Shown here: in pieces, positions 1-7,387 of the stretch
Position numbering within the stretch: position 1 is the first letter of the stretch
Layout of the letters: every line of letters begins with the position of its first letter
Origin: UBA4744 sp963717135
Lineage (GTDB): Bacteria > Actinomycetota > Acidimicrobiia > Spongiisociales > UBA4744
DNA length: 64,000 nucleotides
Assembly (NCBI GenBank): GCA_963717135.1
Contig: CAVQVN010000009.1
Location: 1,364,001-1,428,000, forward strand
Direction: 5' to 3'
Translations under genes and position numbers: made by a program
Notes under the pieces: generated by a model
Seen by the model: the letters and a program-made list of their open reading frames with translations, nothing else
Told to the model about the DNA's origin: nothing
Databases searched by the model: none

Positions 1-193
1 CCTCGAGGGCAAACGTGGGCTGCGCAGCCGACAGGATCACTAGAGCCAGCGTCCCGAGGCGGGCCGCCGCAGCCCACCGATGTTGTCGGGCCGGCACGGT
101 GGGTGTCCCGGCTCTGGCCAGCAGCAACACGGCCGCCGCCGCCGGAATCAGAAGCATCAGCCACCACGGATCCTCGAAGGTGGGCAGACTCAT
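1..193 (-). CDS. VWA/BatA-type membrane protein, N-terminal part only
   Basis: Only the first 64 codons are in the window; the gene continues past the left edge. The ATG at 193-191 overlaps the TGA of the preceding gene (190-192) in a 4-base ATGA arrangement, so the two are translationally coupled. The visible part opens MSLPTFEDPWWLMLLIP and contains two hydrophobic segments, at about residues 11-27 and 45-60, as in the N-terminus of BatA/BatB-like proteins that carry a von Willebrand A domain further on. The VWA domain itself would lie outside the window, so the family call rests on the hydrophobic layout and the operon position after MoxR, DUF58 and another VWA protein. Confidence 0.7.
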   Translation of the reverse strand, partial: MSLPTFEDPWWLMLLIPAAAAVLLLARAGTPTVPARQHRWAAAARLGTLALVILSAAQPTFALE

Positions 194-2034
194 CGCCGGC
201 CCCCGGCGGTCTGTCGGACCCGGCTCAAGCGAGGGCGGGGGGCGCCGTGTCCGATCCACCATTCGACCAGCAGGAGCAGGAGAAGGGCGGAGATGATGAG
301 GGGCGCCCATTCCTTGATGATGGCGGTCGATTCTGCTGCAGCGAGAGCCAGCGGCTCTGTCTCGATCGTTCGCGAGGTTCCCGCCGACTCCGCCGCCACA
401 AACTGCCTCACCGCGATGGGGCCGATCCGAACCGAACCGTCCTCGGCGTGATAGGTGACCCGGTAGACCCCCGGCCTCCCGGTGTCCTCAAAAAGTGCCG
501 CATCGGCCGAAGGGGTGACGGTTTCACCCGTCGGCAGGTTCACCCGGGTCTCCCAATCGGGAGGAGGGGCGAGGGCGATCGGAGTCCCGGCCGGCAACGG
601 GGTGAGCGAGGCCTCCTCGGCGCCTCCGAGCAACTGCAGGATGCGGGTGCCCAGGACCGGAAAAGCCACCTGAACCGGCAGGTTGGACTGGGTGAGATCG
701 AACGTGAAGTAGACGGCTCTCTTGTCATCTATCTCGCCCAGCAAGATGAGCGGCACCTCACCGGCCTTGACGAGCGGAAGCCAGCCCGGTGCGTCGACGA
801 TGTCGGCTTCTCCAATAACCAGCGACGAGAGATCGACGTCGTCCAGCAGCGGCTCGCCGGGTCGTTGGAAACTGGCGGCAGTGTTTTGGATCGTGCCGGT
901 GATCGTGACCCCGGCCGGAGGGATGGAGGGCCGGATGAGCCAGGCGGGGGCGGGCAGATCGGTAGCCGCGCCACCGTCGATGACAATCACATCGGGCGCT
1001 TGTCCGGCGGCCGGGACAAACCCCGAAGCGGAAGCGATCAGGGCGTCCATGAAGATCGACCCCGGGCCGATCGTGGCAACCGCCCGGGCCGGACCGGCTC
1101 CGATCACCAGATAGGCGACGTCGTCGAGCGCCAGACCATCCGCCAGCGGTTGGCCGGACCCTTCGTACAGAGTTGCCCGAACCTCCAGACCGGGTTCGGC
1201 TTCGATCCGAAACCCGTCCCGCGCCCGGCCGCCGGCGGCCACCGAGAGCGGAGTAGTGATCACCGGCTGGGCTCCCGCCGAGACCTGGAGTTGAACATCG
1301 CGATCGGTCTCGCCGTAGTTGGAGACTTCCACGAACAGACGCACCCGGCCGTCGTCCGCCGCCTCGCCACTGAAGGCGGTGATGGCCAGGTTGTCCTCGG
1401 TCCCGGCAAAGAGCAGATGGTCGACACCGATCACCGGTTCTTCGAGAGTGGAAAGCTCGGAGATGCCGCCGTCGGAGAAGAGCAGGATCCGGGTGGGGCG
1501 ATCCGGAGTCGCCAGGCTCCGGGCCACCGTTAGGGCGGCCGGGAGGTCTTCCATCCCGCCGCTGGGAACGAGACGGGTCACCGTGTCCCTGAGTTCGGCG
1601 GGGTCACGGGCCAGGGCGGCGCGGACCACGGGTCGGGGCCCCGCTTCCACGATGGAAACGACGTTGGTCGAGGAGGCATCCGAGAGCAGTTGGAGGGCGC
1701 GGTCCTTGGCCTCTTCCAGTCGGTCGGCCATGGCCATCGATCCGGAGGTATCGATCACAAATACCGTGTGGGGACCGAGCAGAGAGGCCTCGCGAAGAAA
1801 CGGGCGGGCCAGCAACAGCACGAACAATGCCAGTGCGATCAGTTGGGCTATGAGGAGCGGGGTGATCTTCAATCGCTGCCAGGGAACCGCCGAAGTGACG
1901 GCCACCCCGGCCCGCTCCCACAGCATCACGCTCGACACCTCCTGGCGGTGGCGGCGAGTTCGGAGCATGTACAACACGATCAACGGAATGGCCAGGGCGG
2001 CCAGGGCGAGAGCAGCCGGGGCCAGGAAGTTCAT
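190..2034 (-). CDS. BatA-like membrane protein with von Willebrand A domain
   Basis: A 614-residue membrane protein. The N-terminus (FLAPAALALAALAIPLIVLYM) and a second hydrophobic stretch near residues 58-76 match the BatA-type anchor. A VWA domain follows, with the metal-binding MIDAS sequence DTSGS at residues 95-99. A long beta-rich extracytoplasmic region leads to one last transmembrane helix about 30 residues from the C-terminus. The start at 2034 was chosen over an upstream in-frame ATG because it overlaps the preceding stop as ATGA (2031-2034) and begins exactly at the family N-terminus. It follows DUF58 and MoxR genes. MoxR ATPases act with VWA proteins in assembling or activating other complexes; what this set acts on is not visible. 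Confidence 0.85.
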   Translation of the reverse strand: MNFLAPAALALAALAIPLIVLYMLRTRRHRQEVSSVMLWERAGVAVTSAVPWQRLKITPLLIAQLIALALFVLLLARPFLREASLLGPHTVFVIDTSGSMAMADRLEEAKDRALQLLSDASSTNVVSIVEAGPRPVVRAALARDPAELRDTVTRLVPSGGMEDLPAALTVARSLATPDRPTRILLFSDGGISELSTLEEPVIGVDHLLFAGTEDNLAITAFSGEAADDGRVRLFVEVSNYGETDRDVQLQVSAGAQPVITTPLSVAAGGRARDGFRIEAEPGLEVRATLYEGSGQPLADGLALDDVAYLVIGAGPARAVATIGPGSIFMDALIASASGFVPAAGQAPDVIVIDGGAATDLPAPAWLIRPSIPPAGVTITGTIQNTAASFQRPGEPLLDDVDLSSLVIGEADIVDAPGWLPLVKAGEVPLILLGEIDDKRAVYFTFDLTQSNLPVQVAFPVLGTRILQLLGGAEEASLTPLPAGTPIALAPPPDWETRVNLPTGETVTPSADAALFEDTGRPGVYRVTYHAEDGSVRIGPIAVRQFVAAESAGTSRTIETEPLALAAAESTAIIKEWAPLIISALLLLLLVEWWIGHGAPRPRLSRVRQTAGGRR

Positions 2035-2900
2035 CTCACGGCCTCGACGGCGGCCAACGCGGCAAGGGTTCGTTCTGTCGCTCCCGGCTCGGCCGGTACC
2101 AGGACATAGTCCAGACCGGCCCGGCGGGCCCGGGCGGCCGCTCCGGTGAGAAAGGCATCCCGGGCGGTGCGATAGGCCGCCAGCGCATCGGATGAGGTCG
2201 ACAGGTCTACCGCTTGCCGGCTCTCGGAGTCGATGAGGCGCAGGTCGCCGGAGAGGTCCGGTTCTAGCTCGTCGGGGGCCAGCACGTGCAGCACCGTCCC
2301 CGAGCCGGCCGTCCCCATGGCGTCCATCGATTTCTCCCAGGCCGGGTCGAGCAGGTCGGATATCAATACGACCGGTCCGCGGACTGTTGCGTTGCCGAGC
2401 AGGCTGTGCATCGCCGGTGTCAGGGTCCCGGCGCCACCCGGCGTGAGCCCCTCGAGCCACCCCTCGAGCACCGGCCACCCGGAGAGGTGGCGACTGGGTG
2501 GCCCGGTCGCGAAAGATCGGCCGCCGGGGCCGGGCACCTGGATGGGGTAGACACGATCACCGCCGGCCAGCGCCAGGAACGACATCACGGCGGCCAACTC
2601 CTGGGCAACCCGGAACTTGGCCCCGAAGCCCATCGAGGCGGAAGTGTCGACTATCACCCGCAAAGGCAGTTCATCCTCGGCTTCGAACAGGCGCACCATG
2701 ACGACCCCCAGGCGAGCCCGCAGGTTGTGATCGATTCGCCGGAAGTCGTCTCCGGGGACGTACTCTCGATAGTCGGCGAAATCGATGCTCTCCCCGATCT
2801 GTTTAGAGGCGTGACGGCCTGCCCACTTGCCCCGCACCCGCCCCCGGGTTCGAAGCGACAGCCTCTCCAACCGGGCACGCAACTCCGGGGACAGGAGCAC
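2031..2900 (-). CDS. DUF58 family protein
   Basis: A 289-residue cytoplasmic protein of the DUF58 family, the usual partner of MoxR ATPases. The family signature is at residues 48-59 (VPGDDFRRIDHN), and a VWA-like metal site, DTSAS, is at residues 85-89. There are no membrane segments. The start is GTG at 2900, ten bases after the MoxR stop codon; no strong ribosome binding site is visible, so translation probably depends on coupling to moxR. The end overlaps the start of the downstream BatA-like gene by four bases. The molecular role of DUF58 is not established; the operon position suggests an adaptor between MoxR and the VWA membrane proteins. Confidence 0.9.
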   Translation of the reverse strand: MLLSPELRARLERLSLRTRGRVRGKWAGRHASKQIGESIDFADYREYVPGDDFRRIDHNLRARLGVVMVRLFEAEDELPLRVIVDTSASMGFGAKFRVAQELAAVMSFLALAGGDRVYPIQVPGPGGRSFATGPPSRHLSGWPVLEGWLEGLTPGGAGTLTPAMHSLLGNATVRGPVVLISDLLDPAWEKSMDAMGTAGSGTVLHVLAPDELEPDLSGDLRLIDSESRQAVDLSTSSDALAAYRTARDAFLTGAAARARRAGLDYVLVPAEPGATERTLAALAAVEAVR

Positions 2901-2909
2901 GAGGCGGCC

Positions 2910-3878
2910 CTACGCCTCGGAGGCCGGACGCGGATGAGCTTCGAGAATGGCGCCGATGAGATCGTCGGGGGTGACCCCGTCGGCAGCAGCCTCATACCCG
3001 AGCACCAGCCGGTGACGCAGGGCCGCCCGGGCCACCCCCTGCACGTCCTCACCGGCCAAATTGGGTCGCCCGTCCAGCAACGCCAACGCCTTCCCACCCA
3101 GCACCATCGCCTGGGCGCCCCGCGGGCTGGCGCCGTAGCGGACATAGGTGCGCACCGGATCAGGGGCGGCTCCGTTGTTCGGATGGGTGGCCGCCACCAG
3201 CGTCGCCGAATAACGAAGCACGTGGGCGGCGGCCGGGACCTCTCGCACGATAGTGCTCATCTCGAGCAGAGTCGGCCCATCAACGGCAGGCTCCGGCCGG
3301 GCATCCTGATCGGTGGTGGTTCGCTGGAGGATCTCCACCACGTCGTCGGTGGAAGGAAAGGGGACGAGGGCCTTGAAGAGGAACCGATCGAGTTGAGCCT
3401 CAGGAAGTGGATACGTGCCCTCCATCTCGATTGGATTCTGGGTGGCCATCACAAAGAAGGGCCTGGGCAGGACATGGGTCACACCCCCCAGGGTCACGCG
3501 GCGCTCCTGCATCGCCTCCAGCAACGCCGACTGGGTCTTGGGGGTTGCCCGGTTCACCTCGTCGGCCAGGACGAGATTGGCAAAGAGCGGGCCGCGGTGG
3601 AACTCAAATCGTCCCTCCTGGAGGATGTTGGTGCCGAGGATGTCGGCGGGCATCAAGTCGGGAGTGAACTGGACGCGGCCAAACTCAACATCGAGGACAC
3701 TGCCGAGGGTCTGCAGGAGGCGGGTTTTGCCGAGTCCGGGAACCCCTTCCAGCAGGACATGCCCCTCGCACAGCACGGCCAGCAGAACGGTGTCGACCAG
3801 ATCGGTCTGACCGACGATGACCTTGCCCACTTCGCGGCGGATGCTGTCTACGGTTGATGCGAATTGCTCGGGTGTCAT
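2910..3878 (-). CDS. MoxR family AAA+ ATPase
   Basis: A 322-residue AAA+ ATPase. Walker A is GVPGLGKT at residues 45-52 and Walker B is LVLADEVNR at 102-110, followed by the MoxR-typical region ATPKTQSALLEAMQE and the sensor sequence ATQNPIE. Length and motifs are standard for the MoxR family, which remodels or activates client proteins together with VWA-domain partners. The ATG at 3878 overlaps the stop of the preceding Gln-Gly-repeat membrane protein by four bases (ATGA at 3875-3878). The gene sits in the middle of an eight-gene co-oriented set running from an ABC-2 exporter to the VWA membrane proteins. Confidence 0.95.
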   Translation of the reverse strand: MTPEQFASTVDSIRREVGKVIVGQTDLVDTVLLAVLCEGHVLLEGVPGLGKTRLLQTLGSVLDVEFGRVQFTPDLMPADILGTNILQEGRFEFHRGPLFANLVLADEVNRATPKTQSALLEAMQERRVTLGGVTHVLPRPFFVMATQNPIEMEGTYPLPEAQLDRFLFKALVPFPSTDDVVEILQRTTTDQDARPEPAVDGPTLLEMSTIVREVPAAAHVLRYSATLVAATHPNNGAAPDPVRTYVRYGASPRGAQAMVLGGKALALLDGRPNLAGEDVQGVARAALRHRLVLGYEAAADGVTPDDLIGAILEAHPRPASEA

Positions 3879-5392
3879 GGCTCCAACTTCGTGAAATAGT
3901 CGCGGACGATGTCCTGTAGGTCGGAAGGAATGGTCATGTGATCGAGAGCGTCGAGGGCTTGCCTGGTGTATTCCGCGTGCCGGTCGGCGTAGGAAAGAGC
4001 CGGAAGATTGCGAAGGCCGAAGCCGTCGGCTTGACCTACCACCTGACCGGGATCGGAGCCTTCGAGCTCAACCCGGACTTCATCACCGAGGCTGAAGTCG
4101 ACGGGATCGAACACATCCGCCCGACCGACCGGATTGAACGGGTCGTCATCGCCCTGACCGGGGTTGACCGTACCGGTCCCGGTTCCCCCCTGCCCGGGCG
4201 TTCCCGAGCCGCCTCCCCCCGATACGTTTCCACCCGATACCTGCCCCTGACCCTGGCCCTGACCTTGACCCTGGCCCTGCCCCTGGCCTTGACCCTGGCC
4301 CTGCCCCTGGCCCTGACCTTGACCCTGTTGGGCGTCGTTGAGACCGTTTTGGGCGTCACGGAGCGCCGTCTGGGCCCGGGCGGTTGCTTCTCCGGAGGCG
4401 ATTTGCCCCAGGGCGTCTGAGACGGCCCCGGCGGCGGCGTCGAGATGAAAGGAGGGATCCTGTCCCGCCTCCAGCGCATCCGCCGCCATGGCCAGCTGCT
4501 CGGCCAGCGTCCCATCGGCTTCGGCGGTGGCGGCCAGTTCCGTCAGCCGGGCCGCGGCGGCCGCCGCCTGTTCAGGGGTGAGGGACGCGGCAGTAGCCGC
4601 CAGTTGGCGCAGTTGTTCAACCAGGTCGGAACCGGCTGCCAGGGGTTGGCGATCGATCTCCCGATCGAGCGCAGCCATAGTGGTTTTGCGGGCGAGCAAC
4701 GACGGGTCCGCCTGCTCCGCCAACTGCTGCCGAGCCTCTCCCAGCCGGGCGATGGCCTGGTCGAGGTTGTCGGCCTCACGCAACTCTTCGATGAGCGCTT
4801 CGAGTTGTTCCTGCAGGTCGGGGGGAAGCTCCTCGGCCTGTTCTTCGAGGGTGTCGGCAGTCTCTTCGATCAGAGCTTTATCGACACGCCGCTGTTCTAC
4901 CACCGCGTCGGCCGGAGAAGGGACCAGGGCCAGGAGGAGGGCGGCGGCCAGGCCGAGCGCGGCGAGCGGCACCAGCGGTCCGGAAGGCCACACGTGGTCG
5001 AATCCGGTGAGCGGACGATTGGACGCCCAGCGTCCCGCCTCGCGCACCTGGCGCTGTTCCGGTTCGGACAGAGCGGCTTTACCGGTCAGTTCGAGGGCGG
5101 TGGACACCCGGTCGAAGCCACCCATCCGCTGGTCGGTCTCGATCGCGGAACGAGTCAACGAAGGACGTGCCACCAGTGACCACCCGAGGGCGGTCAGCCA
5201 TCCTGCCACCAAGACCCCGGCGGCGGCCGGCTCCACCCAGGGCGCCGCCACGTATCGGGCGATGCCGATGACGGCGGCGGCCAGGACCGCGACCAACGCG
5301 GTGATCAGCACCAACCGCTGGATCAGGTCCATAAGCAGCAACCGCCGCCGGGCCCGGGCGATCAGGATCCGGACCGGTTCAGGCAGGGGCAT
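3875..5392 (-). CDS. membrane protein with coiled coil and Gln-Gly repeat tract
   Basis: A 505-residue protein of no function I can name; DUF4175-like proteins found beside MoxR operons have similar composition. It has three predicted membrane helices (about residues 20-42, 50-70 and 135-155), a long Glu/Ala/Gln-rich probable coiled coil (about 165-330), a tract of about 14 Gln-Gly pairs, and a Gly-rich stretch before a short ordered C-terminus. The start at 5392 is preceded by AAAGGAG at good spacing, which rejects the longer in-frame ATG at 5482. The start overlaps the upstream permease gene by 14 bases and the end overlaps moxR by four. It may be the structural or client component of the operon, but that is inference. 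Confidence 0.8.
   Translation of the reverse strand: MPLPEPVRILIARARRRLLLMDLIQRLVLITALVAVLAAAVIGIARYVAAPWVEPAAAGVLVAGWLTALGWSLVARPSLTRSAIETDQRMGGFDRVSTALELTGKAALSEPEQRQVREAGRWASNRPLTGFDHVWPSGPLVPLAALGLAAALLLALVPSPADAVVEQRRVDKALIEETADTLEEQAEELPPDLQEQLEALIEELREADNLDQAIARLGEARQQLAEQADPSLLARKTTMAALDREIDRQPLAAGSDLVEQLRQLAATAASLTPEQAAAAAARLTELAATAEADGTLAEQLAMAADALEAGQDPSFHLDAAAGAVSDALGQIASGEATARAQTALRDAQNGLNDAQQGQGQGQGQGQGQGQGQGQGQGQGQGQGQVSGGNVSGGGGSGTPGQGGTGTGTVNPGQGDDDPFNPVGRADVFDPVDFSLGDEVRVELEGSDPGQVVGQADGFGLRNLPALSYADRHAEYTRQALDALDHMTIPSDLQDIVRDYFTKLEP
4241..4330. repeat. hexanucleotide repeat encoding (Gln-Gly)n
   Basis: A run of six-base units of the type CAGGGN/CARGGN on the minus strand encodes about 14 consecutive Gln-Gly pairs. 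The units differ at synonymous positions, which argues for selection on the peptide rather than very recent slippage alone. It lies inside the membrane protein gene upstream of moxR. Confidence 0.9.
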
Positions 5393-6458
5393 CCACCGGC
5401 TCCTTTCTGCGGGGCAACCGGGGTCTCCAGAGGGTGGAGGGTCGAGGCACGGCCAGATGGCGACTGGCCCGCCACAACACAAACCCCGAGATGAGGACCG
5501 CCAGGATCAGAGAGCGGACCCACAGCGGGCCCCGGTTGGGGTCCCCCTGGGCGCCGGGCACGGCGGGTTCGGCGAATACGGCGCCACCGAATCCCCCACC
5601 GATCAGCCTCTCCGTCGCGAAGGGCACGCCTCCGAAATCGTTGAAGACCCGACTGCCCCATTGTCGTCGGCTGAGAAGGGTATCGATCGTGTCGAACGGG
5701 GTAGCGAGCACCATGAACTGATTGGTATCGACCAGCGGTTCGTCGACCGCCGACCCCATGGCGATATAGGGGTTGAGCCAGGCCGTGTACAACTCCCGGC
5801 CGGTCGGGCCCCACGTGTCGTTGCGGCTCGGGGCGAAGAAGTACACCTCCCCGATCAACGCCAGCGCGGTGACCACAACAATGGTGAAGGTCCACAGATA
5901 CGCGCCGGCTACCGCCCCGCGGGTCGATTTGGCCCGGGCGGACACCCATACGGACAGGCTGCCGATCAAGATCGACGTGACGGCGATCACCGCCACGGCC
6001 ACCAGCACGTCCACGAGGCTGACTCCACCGAAGAGGATCGGCACCACCATGATCGGGGCTACCGAGACCAGCAGCAGTAGTTGGTAGGCGAGCGACGAGC
6101 CCAACTTCCCCAAGACGATCTGGCCCGGTCTCAATTGACTGACCTGGAGCAGCGGGAGGGTGAGACGTTCGCGTTCTCCGACGATGGACAGCGAGGCGAT
6201 GCCCGGCACCACGAGCAGCATGGCCGAGAGCAGCAGCAGGCTGACCAGCTCGAACATTATCCGGCCGAGAGACGAGCTGATCAACATCGGGGAGATACCG
6301 CCGAAGAACCCGGCGTTGCCCGCCCAGGCGCGGGCCAGCAGGTAGATCAGGTATCCGATGCCGGTGACCAGCACGATCCACAGGGTCAGAAACGTCACCG
6401 CTCGCTTGCGGCGGAACCGTTCTCGGATCTCTCGCATGGTGACCGGGTTCAGATTCAT
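5379..6458 (-). CDS. ABC-2 type transporter permease
   Basis: A 359-residue integral membrane protein with a short cytoplasmic N-terminus (MNLNPVTMREIRERFRRKRA) followed by about six hydrophobic helices, in the ABC-2 permease pattern. The GERERLTLPLLQVSQL segment after helix 2 matches the cytoplasmic coupling region of ABC-2 exporters ('RE..tle.L...P'). The ATG at 6458 overlaps the ATPase stop as ATGA (6455-6458), so the two subunits are translationally coupled. A 90-residue loop between the fifth and last helix is probably outside the membrane. The substrate is unknown. The MoxR/VWA genes downstream suggest cell-envelope work rather than drug efflux, as an inference. Confidence 0.88.
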   Translation of the reverse strand: MNLNPVTMREIRERFRRKRAVTFLTLWIVLVTGIGYLIYLLARAWAGNAGFFGGISPMLISSSLGRIMFELVSLLLLSAMLLVVPGIASLSIVGERERLTLPLLQVSQLRPGQIVLGKLGSSLAYQLLLLVSVAPIMVVPILFGGVSLVDVLVAVAVIAVTSILIGSLSVWVSARAKSTRGAVAGAYLWTFTIVVVTALALIGEVYFFAPSRNDTWGPTGRELYTAWLNPYIAMGSAVDEPLVDTNQFMVLATPFDTIDTLLSRRQWGSRVFNDFGGVPFATERLIGGGFGGAVFAEPAVPGAQGDPNRGPLWVRSLILAVLISGFVLWRASRHLAVPRPSTLWRPRLPRRKEPVDAPA

Positions 6459-7387
6459 GATTGTTCGTCCTCGGTAAGCTGGAGGAATAGTTCTTCTAGC
6501 CCGGCCGAATCGACCCGCCAATCCCACACCGAGATGTCGCCGTTCACGAGCAACCGGAGCAGTTCGGCCAGCCGCTCGTCCACAACATCGGCGGTGAACC
6601 ACAGATGATCATGCTCGAGGTGGAGTTCGATGGCATCCCCCGCTCCCCGCAGCAAGTCTTCCGCCGCCAGGAGCTGGTCGGCCGGGGTCCGCAGGGTCAC
6701 CCGGCGGTTACCGATCAGGGCCGCCCGGATCTCCGCCATGGTTCCCTGCGCCTTGACGGAACCTCGATCGACGATCGCCATGTGAGAGCAGACTCCTTCG
6801 AGCTCCGAGAGGATGTGGGACGAAATCAGCACCGTCTTCCCCATCCGGCCCAGCTCGCCGATCAGCTCCCGCAACTGCACACGAGCTCGCGGATCGAGCC
6901 CGGAGGCCGGCTCGTCGAGGACCAGCACCTGGGGGTCGTGAACCAGGGCCCGGGCCAGCGAGAGGCGCTGCTTCATGCCGCGCGACAGGGTGTTGACGTC
7001 CGCTCCGGCTTTGTCCTCTAGATCCACCAGGGCCAGGAGGTCGGCAACCACGCCCGGGCGGGCTTCAGGCCGCAACCCATGAGCGGTGGCAAAGAAATCG
7101 AGATACTCGCGAACTATCAATCCGTCGTAGACCCCGAAGAAGTCGGGCATGTATCCGAGGATCTTGCGGACCTCCCTGGGGTTCTGCTCGGGATCATGGC
7201 CGGCGACGCTGACCTTGCCCCCATCGCGAGCGAGCAGGGTGCTGATGACCTCCATGGAGGTCGTCTTGCCTGCCCCATTTGGTCCGATCAACCCGGTGAT
7301 CGACCCTTCGGGAATCGCCAGATTGGCGTCCGCCAGGGCCGTCACCGTTCCGTACCTCTTGGTAACACCGTCGAATTCGATGATCAT
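6455..7387 (-). CDS. ABC-2 type transporter ATP-binding protein
   Basis: A 310-residue ABC ATPase. Walker A is GPNGAGKT at residues 35-42, the signature motif is LSRGMKQR at 134-141 and Walker B is VLVLDEP at 154-160. The roughly 90-residue C-terminal extension is typical of exporter ATPases of the CcmA/GldA type. The ATG at 7387 was preferred to in-frame starts up to 7522 because it overlaps the preceding stop as ATGA (7384-7387) and begins the conserved beta strand IIEFDGVTKRYG. It pairs with the ABC-2 permease immediately downstream. Confidence 0.93.
   Translation of the reverse strand: MIIEFDGVTKRYGTVTALADANLAIPEGSITGLIGPNGAGKTTSMEVISTLLARDGGKVSVAGHDPEQNPREVRKILGYMPDFFGVYDGLIVREYLDFFATAHGLRPEARPGVVADLLALVDLEDKAGADVNTLSRGMKQRLSLARALVHDPQVLVLDEPASGLDPRARVQLRELIGELGRMGKTVLISSHILSELEGVCSHMAIVDRGSVKAQGTMAEIRAALIGNRRVTLRTPADQLLAAEDLLRGAGDAIELHLEHDHLWFTADVVDERLAELLRLLVNGDISVWDWRVDSAGLEELFLQLTEDEQS

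Noticed and set aside
103..1533. Long plus-strand open frame opposite the BatA-like gene
   Set aside because: Arg/Gly/Pro-rich translation without motifs; antisense shadow of a gene with clear VWA motifs and overlapping starts.
2286..3857. 523-codon plus-strand frame opposite DUF58 and MoxR
   Set aside because: Composition (Gly/His/Gln-rich) is an artefact of GC-rich antisense coding; MoxR on the other strand has all family motifs.
4241..4330. CRISPR-like periodicity
   Set aside because: The unit is 6 bases without spacers and is in frame with a protein; it is a coding repeat.
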